Origin: Heterocephalus glaber
Taxonomy: Eukaryota > Chordata > Mammalia > Rodentia > Bathyergidae
Length of the DNA: 64,000 bases
Direction of reading: 5' to 3'
Assembly (NCBI RefSeq): GCF_000247695.1
Contig: NW_004624734.1
Coordinates: 10,671,183 to 10,735,182, forward strand
Part shown: piece after piece, positions 19,736 through 32,647 of the stretch
How positions within the stretch are numbered: position 1 is the first letter of the stretch
Layout: every line of letters begins with the position of its first letter
Position numbers and translations under genes: made by a program
The notes under the pieces: generated by a model
Told to the model about the DNA's origin: nothing
What the model saw: the letters and a program-made list of their open reading frames with translations, nothing else
Databases searched by the model: none

Positions 19736-20089
19736 GATTGCTTGGGTTCCTGTGGATTTTTAAACAACCTTATCTGATGTATTTATTTGTGCAACAGCCT
19801 TGGGTGTCAAAAGTCAACAATGACAAAAATTCTGCTTATAGCCTGTTGTTGGATATTATCTGTCCTTAGATCCCATTGGAAAATGATTTCTCTACATTAC
19901 CATTCACTTCTTTCCAAGGCAAACATTAGCCTATGCTCAGTTTTCAGGTTCACAAACTCTGCAGGAGGAACGAACTCTACTAAAACTCTGCCAAAAGTCT
20001 TCTTTACATTATATTCCAGTTCTGGTTAAAGGACATGATAAGGCCACAACTGGTGCCCAGAGTAATTCCTGGGTCAGAAACAAAGCATC
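19736..20089. other. Non-coding sequence, nothing recognised
   Basis: No repeat or coding signal was assigned. Confidence 0.35.
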
Positions 20090-20515
20090 TCTATTAGTCT
20101 GCTAGTGCTGTCATAACTGAAAGCCACAAACTGGATGACATAAAAAACTAAAGTTGATCACCTTACAGATCTGGAGGTGAGAAGTTCTGGTAGTAGAGCT
20201 GGTTCCTTCTGAGAGCTGTAAGTGAAGGATCTGTTCCAGGCTTCTCTCCTTGGCTTCCCAATGGCCATCTTCATGTTCACATGGTGCTGCTGAGATGTAT
20301 CTTCACACGTTTCCCCAATGCTCATGTCTCTGTGTTCAAGTTCCCTTTTGTATAAGGACACCATTCATACTGGATTAAGGTCCATCCTAATAGTCTCATG
20401 TTAACTTAATAATCTCTCTAAAGACCCCATCTCCAAAATGTGGTCACAGTCTAAGTTACTGGGGCTTAGAATTTTGACCTATAAATTTTGGGAGAAGCAT
20501 AGTTCAACCCACGAC
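20090..20515 (+). repeat. Ancient mammalian LTR/MER-type repeat
   Basis: Phrases such as 'tattagtctgctagtgctgt', 'tataaggacaccattcatac', 'aaagaccccatctccaaaat' and 'ttttgggagaagcatagttc' match a widespread mammalian repeat that I cannot name with certainty. Confidence 0.5.
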
Positions 20516-20934
20516 AGCATCTATGCATAACATGGCAAGGACTGTTGGCTACCCCAACAATTTATCATGAGAAATTTCAAACATAGAATACAGCTGGAAG
20601 ACTTCTGCAGTGGACACCATAAATCTACCAGTTAGTCATATTTTACTGCTTGTTTTATTGTATACTCTTTGAAGTGATGGCACAAAAAAAGGCCTTTTTG
20701 ACTAGATTGATGTTGCCACAGAGCAGGAGAACCACTCAATGAGTTGAGCATGGGTTGGCTTTCAAGTCTCACACTTCCTCTGCCAGGCATCTGAATGGAA
20801 TACACAACCTGTACCACTATTCACATCAACCCGAGGACAATCCTCTGAACAAGCAGCAGAACAATAGAGTACCTACAAAGCCCTTGCTTCTTTTTACAAA
20901 GAAGTTTGGAATTCAAAATTATTCACTAAATTTG

Positions 20935-21025
20935 CACGGACCCCACACATAGCACAATGTATAGCCAAGAACTGGTGCATAGTGTAAGATGGTTGAATGA
21001 AAGAATGAATGAATGCTTGATTGAA
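20935..21025 (+). repeat. L2 3' end-like fragment
   Basis: The 'tagcacaatg...aactggtgcatagtg...gaatgaatgaatg' pattern is typical of L2 LINE 3' ends. Confidence 0.5.
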
Positions 21026-22439
21026 TCCACTTCATCAGCCTAGTTTATGTGAACAATGACTAGCAATCAAAAAGGTGTCCAGACACTGAACATAAGGAAC
21101 AGCCACCAGGAAGAAATATATTCTTCATTGGTGGCAAAATTATTGAAATGACTCATGATGGTTATTATCTAGAAGTCTTTCTGCTGACAACTCATGTTGT
21201 TTCTGCTGGATTTCTGCTCTCACTTAGATTTAAACTAGTTTCTGTCCTGCACCATGTGAGGACCTGGCCAAATGTAGCCACGGAGATTGAAGCTGCGTTT
21301 TTATCACCACTGCAGTCAAGTGACAAGCTTTGACAATCTAGCCGACAGGATGAGCAAAACAATTTTTATCAGGGCAGTGACTTTGGGGCTTGCTGATGCT
21401 TCCCCCGTCTGGAGTCTGAGTTAATATTAACAGGCCCAAGGTGATGTGGGCTTGTGCAATTGTGGGCCTGGCCACCTTCTCCCCAGCAGACAGTCACGAT
21501 CATTCGCCCCATCCCCTGACCTTCAGGTGCCCTCTAGGTAATGCCCAGGAAGGAGGAAGGTGGGCTGGGATTCTGGGCAGCAGAACCCTAACACCTGTGG
21601 TAGTGATGTCATTCCAGGCCAAGAATGTCAGACTCAACTCTGCCTTATCAGTGTCTTTTCAGTGGGTGCCACTGAGTTTCAGGAGTTCAAGGGGCTTGTG
21701 AAGCCATCTGCACCACTGGGTTTGAGTTCGAGGGTGTGTCAGATGTGCCATTGATGTGCGGGATGGGAAAATAAGGTCTGGAATCTCTGGACCCCTGGCA
21801 TTGCCTTTCAGCAGATTCCCCCACCACTGCCACACTGAGCCACCTCCATGCACATCTGCCCAAGCCACTCCCCTCTAAGCGCCTCTTCCTGCACAACAGC
21901 ATTTTGCAAAGTGTATTCAGTGGAACCCTGGGGATGATTTGGGAACACATAGACTCCGTGGTCCAATCAATCTGTGGAATAACTCCCACTTGGGTGGTCA
22001 TATTTTAAAGGATTGGAGAAGTCCTGCATTAAAGACATACAGGGTTTCCCTCACCTATCTCACCAAGGAGCCTTTCCCACTAACAAAACGGAACCCCTAG
22101 TGAAATTCCCTGGAGGAATACCATCCTGCAGGCCCGGCCCTTACCCAGGAGGAACTGCCTCCCGAGCACCCATCTGCTGGGCCACCTGCCCTTTCTCATC
22201 TTCCAGCGCCCCCTTCCATTTAATTTTTACATCAATATTTAGTACTTTCCCAAACACAAAACTACGGAAACGTGAATAAAATGGGTTATGATTCCACTAC
22301 CCCAAAAGCCTCCACTTATTATTTAAAACAACATACATGTCTTTATATGATTCTGTCAGAAACCAAGGCACTTTGTTCCTCTGCCGGATGCCCCTTTGGG
22401 GGTCAGGTTCCTTAGGGCAAAAGTCATTAGAAGACTCTC
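21026..22439. other. Non-coding sequence, nothing recognised
   Basis: I searched this stretch for serpin exons on the minus strand, because the promoter copy at 28.7 kb points this way, and saw none. Confidence 0.4.
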
Positions 22440-22890
22440 TGTCGCGCCCACCCCAGTGGGATGCTGTCACCTCTCTGGTCTTTCTTCCTGCTCCTCTTTA
22501 TCTCCATCTCCACTGCCCCAGACACACGGCCTCTTGCTCCCCTTGAACTGCCAGGCACCTCTCTTAGCCAGGGCCTTTGAACCCACTGACTCCCTTTGCC
22601 TGGCTGCTCTTCTCCCAGTACCTGCATGGCTCATTGTCTTGCCTGGTTTGGGCCCAGATGCACCTTCTCAGTGGGTAAGGTGAGCCCAGAGAAGTGGTCT
22701 TTCTGCAGCCCAGCACTCCCTACCCCACCCTTACATTACGATTCACTGGAGGAAGCAGCACAGTTCTCTGTGCCCAAGGCTGAGTTCCCTGCTTCATTGC
22801 CTGCATCCCTTCCTGAGCTCCTGTTGCAGGTGTTTGTCTGTTTTGTTCACAGCTCTACATCAGTTCCTGCCACGTAATACATGCTCAGTA
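22440..22890 (+). repeat. L2-like LINE fragment
   Basis: CT-rich trade-like wording ends with 'cacgtaatacatgctcagta', resembling the L2 3' end. Diverged and assigned by pattern. Confidence 0.4.
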
Positions 22891-22929
22891 AACGGGTTGA
22901 AAAATGAGCATGTATCTTCACAGCAGAAA

Positions 22930-23400
22930 TCACAACGCTTCACTGTTCTGTATTTTGCTTTTTACTTACAATTTTTGATTTTAGAGCTCTTTCCTTATCA
23001 GCCCATACCAAGCCACCCACATGCTTTCTGAAGACTGCATGATGTTCTATTGTAGAGATGTACTTACATCTATAAAAATGATTCCCTGTACAATAGATTT
23101 ATTTTCCTCTTCAAACATTGCTGCCATGAAAAAGAACACTTGTAAATATTTCCATGGGGTAAATCCCCAGAAGTGAGTTTCCTGAGGGAAGAAGTGGAGT
23201 TGTTTTTCTTTTGACTTTAATTAATAAATGTTACCAATTGTCTTCTGATGAGGTTTACACTGCTTCACATAATATATGACAATATCTGTTTTCCTGCACG
23301 CTCATAACTGTTACTAACCTTGCCTGTCTGCACCAATCTGATTGCTGGGAAATGGCAATCTGTTCACTGGGTAACCATTTTTCAAACTAGGAGGTTTAGA
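22930..23400 (-). repeat. Old L1/HAL1 3' region, reverse orientation
   Basis: Phrases such as 'tgatgttctattgtagagat', 'aaacattgctgccatgaaaa' and 'aatccccagaagtgagtttc' are the reverse strand of old L1-type 3' regions. Confidence 0.5.
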
Positions 23401-23769
23401 ATTCTAGGAAATTTCCATTGGCCATGATTTTCATTTTCTCTTTTGTAGTCTGCCTACTTACATTCTTTGCCAATTTTTCTGTTGGGATTACCTTCCTTAT
23501 AAGTTTCCTTATTGATTTGAAAGTATTCTTTTAAATTAAAATAATTATCTCTTTTCCCTATTTGTTATAAAAATTTTCAGTTTGTCCATTGTTTTTGTTT
23601 ATGATATTTTAAACTATGCAGTTGAATATATATTTTTTAATAAACTGATGTAAAAACAACATGAACACCACAGGATTATGACTAATAGCTTAATATGTCA
23701 GAAATTTCATTGGCTTACTCAGAAAATATTTGTCCTACAATCATTATTATTCCATTGAAAGATGATTTG

Positions 23770-26700
23770 TACTATTACATTTTTAACTGTGGTAAAGTAC
23801 ATGTAGCATGATATTTGCAATCTTGGCCATTTTTAAGCATGCAGTTCAATTATGTTAAGCACATTCGGGTAAGTGTGCAGCCAATCTCTAGAACTGTTTT
23901 CATCTTTCAGAACTCACATTCCATACCCATTAAACAACTCCTCCCCACTATGTCACCCACTCCCCGTCTCTGTAGTGGGAAACCATGTTCTACTTCCTGT
24001 CTCTGTGAATTGGAGTGGACCTATGCAGCATCTGCCGTTTTGGGACTGGCTTATCACTCAGCAGGATGTCCTCAAAGCTGGTCCATACAGTAACATGGGT
24101 CAGAATTTACTTCAAGGTAGAGTCATATTTCAGTGTATATACTACATGTTGTTCATTTATTCACCTGTCATGGAACATCAGATTCTTTTCAGCTTTTATT
24201 TATTGTGAAGAATGCTGTGATGAACCTGAGTACACAGATATCTCTTCAAGGTTATTTTTTCAATCTTTTTGGACTGGAAGTGGAATTCCTGGATCATCTG
24301 GTAATTTAATATTTTGGTTTTTTAGGAACTCCCATACTGTTTTCCAAAGGGACTGCATCATTTTACATTTCCAGCAACAGTGCACAAGGACTCTAATTTC
24401 TCCAATACTTGTTCTTTCTTTTCATCAAAAAAAATTAAATTTTTAGATTTTTGAAGTACTGGGGGCTAAACTCAGGGCTTTTCCACTGAGCTATATCTCT
24501 AGCCATTTATTTTTGTTTGTTTGTTAGTTTGTTTTTGAGACAGAGTCTCACTAAGTCACTAGGTTGCCCAGGCTTGAACTTGTGACCTTCCTGCCTCAGC
24601 CTCCTGAGTTCTGGGACTGCAGTTGGGAGCCAGCATTCCCAGTTTCTCCTCCCCACCTCCGCCTCCTCCTCTTTCTTTTAATAGTACCCATCCATCCAAA
24701 CACATAGATGTGACATGTCATTTCATTGTAGTTTTGATTTGCATTTCCCTACTGAGCAATGATAAGCATATTTTCATGTGTTGGTCATTTATGTGTCTTT
24801 GGAGAAATGTCATATATATGTAGAAATACATATATGCAGTTTGCTGCCTATTTCTTAATCAGGTTGTTTGGGTCTTTTGTTAATTAGTTATTAGAGTTTT
24901 TTTTTAATGTACTCTGGAAATTAACCCCTTATCAGGTATGTCATTTGCAGATATTTTCTCACATTCTGCAGATTGCCTTTTCTCTCTGTTGATTGTGTCT
25001 TTTGGTGCACTGCTTTAAATTTCGATGTAGTCCAGTTTATCTATTTTAACTTTTGTGGTCTGTGCATTTGGCGGCATATTGAAAAAAATGATTGTCAAAT
25101 ACAATGTCATGAAGCTTTATCCTGAGTTTTCCTCTAAGTTTTATAGCTTGAGCTCTTATATTTAGATTTTTTGATGCATTTTCAGTTAGTTTTTATATGT
25201 GATGTGTAAATGTCCAATGTCATTTTCTGGAATGTAGATATTCAGTGTTCCCAACACTCTTTGTCGAAAAGCCTGTCCTGTCCCCCAGCGAATGGTCTTA
25301 GCACCTTCAATGACAATTACCCATAAATGTGATGTTTTGTGCATTTGCCTTTATTCTAGTACCAAGCTGTTTTGATTACTGGAGCTTTGAATCAAGATAT
25401 GTAAGACTTTCAACTTTGTTCTTTTTCAGACTATTGTAGCTATTTGGGGTCTCTTGATATTCCATAAGCATTTTAGGATGGGTTTTTCTATCTGCAAAAA
25501 AACAAGTGAGATTTTGACAGAGATTGCACTAATCTGTAGATTGTTTCAGGTGGTACTGACATTTTAACAATAGTTTGAGTTTTCAGTCCATGAACATGGA
25601 ATTCTCTTGTAATTTTCAGTGTCAATGTCTTTTGACTCTTTGGTGAAAGTTTATTTTTCTCCTCTGATGATGTAAATGGAAATCTTAATTTCCTTTTAGA
25701 ATTGTTTATTATTAATGTGTAGAAACAACTGATTTTTGTGTTGATTGTGTATCCTACACGTTATCTGAATTTGTTTATTATTTCTAACAGTTGTAGGTTA
25801 GCTGTGTGAAAGCAGATGGCCTTTCCTTTGTTCCTCATCTTGGAAAAAACCTTGCAGTTTTTCACCACTGAGTACAATGTTTCTGTGGGTTTCTCATATA
25901 TGGTTTTTTAATGTTCAGACAGTTCCTAGTGCTATTTTGTTGAGTGTTTTTAAAATCATGATATGACCTTGAATTCTGTCAAATGCTTCTTGTGCATCAA
26001 TTGAGACAATCATGTGTGTTTTCTTCCTGATTCTGTTACTATGGTATCTTCACTGATTGGTCTTTCTATATTAAGCAAAGATTGCATTCTAGGGATAAAT
26101 CTCCCTTCCTTGTGGTGGATAGTCCTTTTAACACTGAAGTTTGTTTGCCAGTACTTTGTTGAGGATTTTTTTATCAAAGCTCAAAGTGACATCAGTTTCT
26201 AGTTTTCTTTTCTTGCATCTTTGTTTAGCTTTGCTATCAGGATAATTGTGGCTTCATAGACTGCTAGAAAGTGGCTCCTCCTCTTCAATGTTTGGAAGAA
26301 TATGAAGAAATTTGGTGTGAATTCTTCTCTATTTACTTATTCAAGCTAACAAAAGTTTGTCAATTTTTTAAAAAGAACAACTCTAGGTTTTACTGAGTTT
26401 TCTCTGTTATTTTCTGTTGTTTTTACATTATCCTCTATTATTCATGTTTTCCATTAAAATACTTTTATAGATCCCCACTCTAATCTTTAAGTTAGTTTGT
26501 CCTATAGCTTTGGGTTTAGTTGGTTCTCTTCTGCCCTGGTTCTTAACGCTGTGAACAGTAGGTGGTTGATGTGAGAGTGATTTGGTTACATCCCACACAC
26601 TTTGATTTGTTCTGTTTTCATATTAATTTGTCTTAAGACTTTTAAAATTTTCCTTGTGATATTTTCTTTGCCCTATTGGTTGATAGAGTGTTTAATTTCT

Positions 26701-27152
26701 TTGTATTTGTTGATTTTCCAGTTTTTCTTCTGCTAATTTTTTTTATTCCATCACGATCAGAAGATGTTTTTTCTTACTTCCATTTTTTTTTAATTTCAGG
26801 AGACTTGTTTTGTGGCCTAGTATGTGGCCTGCCATCGAGAAGGATCCTGTGTACTTGTGAAAATGTGTATTATGCTGTAGTCAGGTTGAGTGTTCTGCAT
26901 GTTTCTTAGGTCCAACTGGTCTACAGTGTTGTTTAGGCCTCAGCTTCTTTATTGATCTTCTGTCTGATTGTTGTATTGACTATTGAAGATGGGGTATTGA
27001 GTTCTCTCACTGTTATAGCATTGCTATTTGTCCCTTCCTTTTAGTGCATGTTTACTCCCTATATTTAGGAGGTCCAATGTTTGATGCATATATATATTTA
27101 TAATTGTTATTTTCCTTGGTGAATCTAATGGCGCTTGTTTTCCTATACTGTT
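23770..27152 (-). mobile_element. Long L1 LINE, reverse orientation, decayed
   Basis: The plus strand reads as the reverse complement of an old mammalian L1: 3' end wording at 23780-24420 ('gtggtaaagtacatgtagca', 'gaatgctgtgatgaacctga', 'ccatactgttttccaaaggg') followed by reverse ORF2 wording to about 27140. It is full of stops and indels. A B1-dID SINE (24445-24635) is inserted in it. A solo LTR interrupts it at 27153, and the L1 may continue for about 150 bp beyond. Confidence 0.8.
24445..24635 (-). repeat. B1-dID composite SINE, reverse orientation
   Basis: The reverse ID half ('gaagtactgggggctaaact', 'ccactgagctatatctctag') is followed by the reverse B1 half ('gagacagagtctcactaagt', 'cctgcctcagcctcctgag'). 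This is the mirror of the 17338 element. Confidence 0.8.
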
Positions 27153-27603
27153 TGAAGGAATCCGACCCCCACCATCCTGGTCTGAGCAGAGACCACATTC
27201 AATCCCTTCCCCATCCTATCCTCGCACATCTGCTACAGATATAAGAGTCAGGGTTGAATGAGGCCCAGCGAGCACAGTGTAAGCACAGTTTGCCCTGTAA
27301 TTCCCAATCTTGGTCAGCCCTGCTCTTGACAAACAACACACAATGCCTTCTACACCCTCAAGCCCTGTCCCCGGGGGATTGTCAAAACTCTTTGGTACTG
27401 AATTCTCCCTCTGAAAGTCCCATTGTGATTTTTTTCTTCCCCAGCACCCCCTTTTTATGCTCACAACCCTATAAAGACTTTATATCCTGTTCAAGAGTTA
27501 GCTGGTCTAGTCTCTAGTGCCAGATCGGTCCCTCTCAGGTTTGTTCTGAAATAAACGGTCCTGCTGAGCTCGTACCTCTGTTTCTTTTCCTCTTTTCCTA
27601 ACA
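27153..27603 (+). mobile_element. Solo LTR with 5-bp target duplication
   Basis: A 451-bp block begins TGAAGGAATCC and ends CCTAACA. It is flanked by CTGTT at 27148-27152 and CTGTT at 27604-27608. It contains a TATA-like 'ctataaag' near 27470 and AATAAA near 27550, in the correct order for a plus-strand LTR. A 5-6 bp duplication fits class II or ERV-L-type elements; the family is not named. It is inserted into the reverse L1. Confidence 0.78.
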
Positions 27604-28329
27604 CTGTTTACATTTGCTAAAGTGAATTATATTAATGCTTGCTTTTGTGATTGCTGCTTGTTTTGGTCTTGTTTGTAAAGGGCTTTATCTACTTGAAGTG
27701 AAGAAATTTCTTGAACATTTATGTTTTGTATATTTTCATCTTTGATCCTTCCAGAGGTCTGAACATTATTTGCCTTGAATGTCAGCCTATTACACAGTAA
27801 CACACTGTGCCCGTGTAAGGTGTGGACTCTACAGACGGCCCCATGTTTGGACACCTGGCTTGTCCTTGCCTTGCCAATGTCCTCTTTGACTATCTCTCTC
27901 CTACATGCCTCTAACACTCAGCTAGGTGTCCCAGTCCCCGTCTAGAGCAGTCCCTCTCCTATCATTGTTGGTTCTCTAGATCTGGAAATAACTTCATATC
28001 AGGTGAGCTACAGAGGTGGGGACATCGGTCAGGGAATCAGCAAGGTGCCAACAGATAAAACATGAAGCCATGAACTCAGATAAGAAAAAGGGAGGAGGGG
28101 ATGGAAGGGGCAGCCAGGTTATCTGAGGAGTTAATGAACACACTGCTTCCTTGTTGACTGGGAATTCTGACCAGGAGATCAAGGGCAGGGGGTCCCTGGG
28201 GAAAGGGGCTCAGAGAGCAGAGGTAGGGGGAGCTCCAGACTGTCCTTTGGAATTCTGGGAAACATGCTCTGATGGGATAGAGCCAAAAGGGCCTTCTTTC
28301 TCCTCTGAAGAAGTTGGAGACAGGGAACT
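27604..28329. other. Non-coding sequence; possible L1 remnant at left
   Basis: The first 130 bases may continue the interrupted L1. The rest is unassigned. Confidence 0.35.
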
Positions 28330-28753
28330 CAGGAGCCAAAGTCTCGGTCCTGGCTCAATCTGGGTTTTATAGGACCTGGTTGAGAAGAAAAAGGCAGAGG
28401 CCAGGACTGTCCAGGCTGCTCCTCAGCCCTCTCCAGGGAGAGGCCAGGAGACCCAGGGGTGCAGGGCCCATCCAGGCCTGGGAGGTGCCACAAGGAGGAA
28501 GAGGCATTAAGCCAGCATCCTCCCCAGTGCTCACCTGTGGGCCCACTGTGTGCTGGGAGCTGCAGGGTGAGCACTTTACCCACTCCGACTCTACCCAGAA
28601 GGATGTCTAAGGTACAGCTGCCTGTGTACAGGGCCTGGCTCTGCTGTATGAGCTGCATTGTGCCTCAGTTTCCCCGTATGGAGTGGGGACACTGAACCCT
28701 GCAGGGAGGCTCACACCACCCCTGGCTCCTCAGGCTGCTGGAGCAGGACTTAC

Positions 28754-28845
28754 TGAGCAGCGCGTGGAGGCTGCAGGGAGGCTGTGGCTGGACTGCAACA
28801 CTGACTGCGCACTCTCCCTGTGCACTCTCAGGCCTTGCGCACTTG
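28754..28845 (-). pseudogene. Relic serpin untranslated first exon and promoter, TATA lost
   Basis: This corresponds to exon 1 and promoter of the serpin at 39.7 kb. The donor CTCA|GTAAGT is preserved (boundary at 28754). The position matching the TATA box reads CTACAAG on the minus strand, near 28835-28845, so the box is destroyed. No downstream serpin coding exons were found to its left. It may be the stump of a deleted paralogue. Confidence 0.55.
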
Positions 28846-29129
28846 TAGACTGTAAGAGACGTGGGCACACTCCTTTCCTTTGTGACCAGGGACACTGTGC
28901 AGGATGTGAGCTGGGCACCTCCAGAACTTGGGCTGCTGTCAACTGAGGCCCTCGCTGTCCTTCCCTGACCTGGCTTTGTCCAGTGGAACCAGCTCTAGGC
29001 CATCTGCACACCGTGGTCCTCGGTTGCAAACTGCACACGTCAGTAAGTTCTCCTTTTCATTTTCGGTCGGTATATGAGGGGACACAGGAAGCCTGCACCG
29101 CTAAGCTTAACTTTGTAATCCAGAGTCTA

Positions 29130-29300
29130 GGAAACCCACTACATACCAGCACTGAGGGATGCGTCCCACACAGTGGCGAATTCTTCCTCCCAAGGGACCG
29201 AGGAATCAGGTGCGGTATTCCATTTTGCAGTTAAGGAAACTGAGGCTAGAGACACCGGATGGCCTGTTTAAGTAGAGGGCTCAAGGATTCTTGTATTCTA
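29130..29300 (+). repeat. MIR-type SINE fragment
   Basis: 'ccattttgcagttaaggaaa' followed by 'ctgaggctagaga' is the MIR core. An equivalent MIR sits in unit B near 44965-45160. Confidence 0.5.
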
Positions 29301-29514
29301 TTTTGTTATACTTCCCTTAGCATTTAAATCCTAATACCCAAATGCTGAAAGTCACCTTGGAAGTAAAAGCCAATGACATGGATACATCTCAGAGCATATT
29401 TTGAGGCTCTTAATAATTACCAACTAAAAAAAAAAGATTTTAAACTTAATGCATATTTTTAATATGGTTTGTTCACCGTGTGTGTGTGAAAATAATTTAA
29501 AAGATTATGATAAG

Positions 29515-29592
29515 GGCTGGACGTGTGGTTCAATGGTTGAGTGCTTGCCGAGGGTGCACATGGTTCTCGGTGCAGCCCCAGCACTACAGATG
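29515..29592 (+). repeat. Diverged ID-like SINE
   Basis: 'gggctggacgtgtggttcaa', 'gagtgcttgccgagggtgca' and 'cagccccagcactac' follow the ID pattern with many changes. Confidence 0.55.
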
Positions 29593-30250
29593 TATACATC
29601 CGGTTTCTCATTGCGTCAGATTCTCTTTGTTTGCAGATAATGCCAAATAGCAAGCACTCCTAAGGGCAGAGTTTTGACTCCTAAGGCCCGAGGCAGTGAT
29701 GGGCCCTGCTCTCATCCTCTTCAGCTGACTCTCAGGGATGAGCTCCTCCTAAAACAACTTCCTGCTGGGTTCCCTCTGTCACTCCTCCCACTTGCCCTGT
29801 GCTCCCCAGATCCTGTCCAGGTGAGGACGTCTTTGAGTGGCTTTCAGGAGCTCTCGCTGCACCATTTAGGGCGGCCTGGGTTTGCTGCAGCTACAAAAAC
29901 CAACTCCCGGGGTTTCATCCAGCAAAGGCTGATTCCTGGCTCCCTCTACAGGCCCCATGTGGGATGAACAGGGGACTGTGCCCTTAAAGAGTTACAGAAA
30001 AGACGCATTTGGGACAAAAGGAACTTTAATGGGAAAGATGAGAAACAAGAAGAAAACAAGAGGACGGAGGAAAGGGAGCTGGAGAAGGAGAGAGGAAAGG
30101 TGAGGTGGAGCGTTGATGGAGGATCCAATTTGTTACCACTCTGCCCCAGATCTTCTGAACTAATTCTTTTAATCATTCTTTATCTAATGTTTTCAATGCC
30201 AATGGTGATGCCAGAAACACCACTCCAGTGCCCGCTAGTACAAGCAGGGC

Positions 30251-32579
30251 TTCTTGGTATATGCTGGGCCTGCTGAACCTCAGTTCCCCCTCCTCAGTTG
30301 GAAATAATAAGTCCAGCCATGATCTTTGGCGTCTGGTGTTGAAGATCAAATCAGCAGCGAATATACTTTTTAGAAGTAAAGAATCAGGCAGCTCTAGGGC
30401 CCCCGGCTGTGCTGCTCACCCTCAGCGGTCCCTGTAGGTTCCCAAGGAGCCAGCTCATTCCCTCCTAGGGCTTTAGGCTGCCGGATTTGGGCGTCTCCCA
30501 AGGGGTCTCTACTCATAATGACAGACGTAAAATGACAAAATGATGGTGTCAAAGGTGACCGCGCGCAGCTTTTCAGCCTCTTTGTCTTCCCCAAGGACCC
30601 TCGGGGGTTAGTTGTACCAGGCTTCGAGTGTGCACCTTCTCCCCACACAATGCCATCTTGGGGAGTATGGAGATGTGCGCAGATTATTTGCACGGAGCTG
30701 TGGCTGCTGTGACCTCGGGCAAGGTGAGCCCTGGCAGACGGGCTGCTTGGCCACAGCGCAGCGAGACGCTGTCCTGCAGAGGCCCGGAGTGTGCGTGGCC
30801 ACCAGTTCTCCTCTTGCCCCGAGGAAGCACACAGTCGTCCCTCAGTCCGGCCTGGCCCTCAGGGAAGCGGTGTGAAATGAAGGGTGAGCTTTGGAGACCC
30901 TAAATACCCTAGTCCCGTACAAGCTATGTGACCCTCAGCAAGACAACAACTTCCCAGTGCCTCAGTTTCCATATCCACGCGAGGTGGTGCAAGACCATAG
31001 CAGGCACAGCCACAGTAACAGTGCTGCCCCGGGGCCTCCGTGAGAAAGCGGGGAGAGCCAGATGCGGAGAAACGGCTCTCCCGCGCTGGTGCACGCCGGG
31101 CTGCGGTGGAGAGGGGTTTTCAGTCTCTGGGTTAAACTCGCAGGATCCATACAGTTTTCAATCCACACGGCGGATAGCTAGTCTCCTGCCCTCGGGCCAG
31201 ACAACCGGTAGATGGCGCTGTGTGAAGCGGAATTCAGTCTGCAGAGCTGGCCCGAGGGTCCGTGCAGGTGCGGGTGAAGGGCGTCGTTACACAGATGAAT
31301 GGGGGTGGAGGCTCCAATAGGGAAAACTGAAGACTGGACTCTTATCTGGGAAACGACTGGTACTGTTATTTAGACTGAATCACGTGAACTTGCAAGCACA
31401 TGACAATTTAACCTAAAAAGTACCAGTTTTATGATTCGACTTTGCACTCTGTCTCCAACACTCCGGTGAATGGGAAGCGGTGGTCCCTGGCTGATGTGCG
31501 AGGGGCGGTGCATTCAAGGTCAGGGAGGCCGGGGAGAGTCGGGGCAGCAGGCGGCTTTCCAGGCCGGTGGTCTTCTGGCGCCGCAGCCCTTCAGCAGGGC
31601 CTTGGAGCCCCTTCGGAGCAAGGCCCAACCTGGGATAGCCTATGCGTACATCACTAGGCTGGTGGCTGTCCCATGGGAAGGTTGTGTGGGGAGAGCCAGG
31701 TTCACGTGGCCCCAGGAAGAAGCCCGCCAGGAGCAGGCAGGGCGAGGCCTGGGGAGTGGCAGGTGCTGTCCTTCTTCCTCCCTAGCCTAGGAGTCCTGGT
31801 CCTGACTTCCAGAGCCGCCCACAGCACTATGACCACATGTCCAGGGAGGAGAAGGGGACATAGAGTAAGGGCTTGTGCCTGGTGGTCTTGGGGAGTTTCA
31901 GAGGGGACAGAGGCTGGACCCAGAGCCCCTCCAGCACTGAGGAGAAGGGGCTGCTCCTAACAGGAGACATGTGAGGGTCCTGGGGCAGTGATGGGGGGAG
32001 AAGAACTGAGGCCGCTGTCTCATCCAGCCCATCAGAGGAAGGGGTCCACAGACCACCTGGTTTCATCCCTGTGGGGTGTAGGAGCCAGCCCTGGTGAGAT
32101 GACAAAGTGTGACGGGAAGGGGACATGCTCCACCCCCGTGTGTGGCTGGAGATGCAGCAGCTCAATGCCAGGTGGAGAGCAGGCAGCTCTGGGAGCAGCA
32201 GGAGGGGGAACAGGGTGGCGTGACCACCTTGCAGGGGGCACTACAGTCAGGACAGTGAGGGCTGTGTGTGTTGGGGGTAGATTCACTCGGGGACATGGAG
32301 GACACTTGATGGATCTGGGGGCCTCAGGCTGGCATTTGTGCCACACAGTCCCCTCATGATTTCCAGGCAGGACTGCAGACTTTGAATATAGAGGGGCCCA
32401 GGGCCTGTGGGATGAGGTACCAGCCACAGTTGGCCTTCCCAGCACAGGCTGCCCAGCACAGGACCCCACGTGTATGGGTGCAGCGACACCGGGACAGACT
32501 GTGACCTGGTCCACTCTTAACCTCAGGGTCCAAAGGGAGACTTAGACACCGGGGGAAGAATTAGTGAGTCAAACATAGG
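30251..32579. other. Non-coding, moderately CpG-rich sequence
   Basis: This lies downstream of the serpin gene. CG dinucleotides are relatively frequent at 30470-31280, but no start site, exon or known gene is visible. Open frames on both strands look random. Confidence 0.4.
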
Positions 32580-32600
32580 CATGGCCAGATCAAGCATCTC

Positions 32601-32606
32601 TTTAAT
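32601..32606 (-). promoter_or_regulatory. Polyadenylation signal ATTAAA of the serpin
   Basis: The minus strand reads TGACATTAAAGAGATGC about 45 bp after the stop codon. Antitrypsin genes use the same ATTAAA variant at a similar distance. Confidence 0.7.
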
Positions 32607-32647
32607 GTCACCCAGGAAGGGGACCTTCCTGAGGGCTCAAGGAGGGA

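Larger units (their letters stand above)
28330..30250 (-). repeat. Segmental duplication unit A (serpin promoter region)
   Basis: 28330-28985 aligns by eye with 39255-39945, and 29130-30000 with 44935-45790. Shared strings include 'gagcaggacttactgagcag', 'cttccctgacctggct', 'gtgctccccagatcctgtcc' and 'ggctttcaggagctct'. Unit B is interrupted by about 5 kb that includes a MaLR element. The duplication is old, with many substitutions. Confidence 0.75.
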
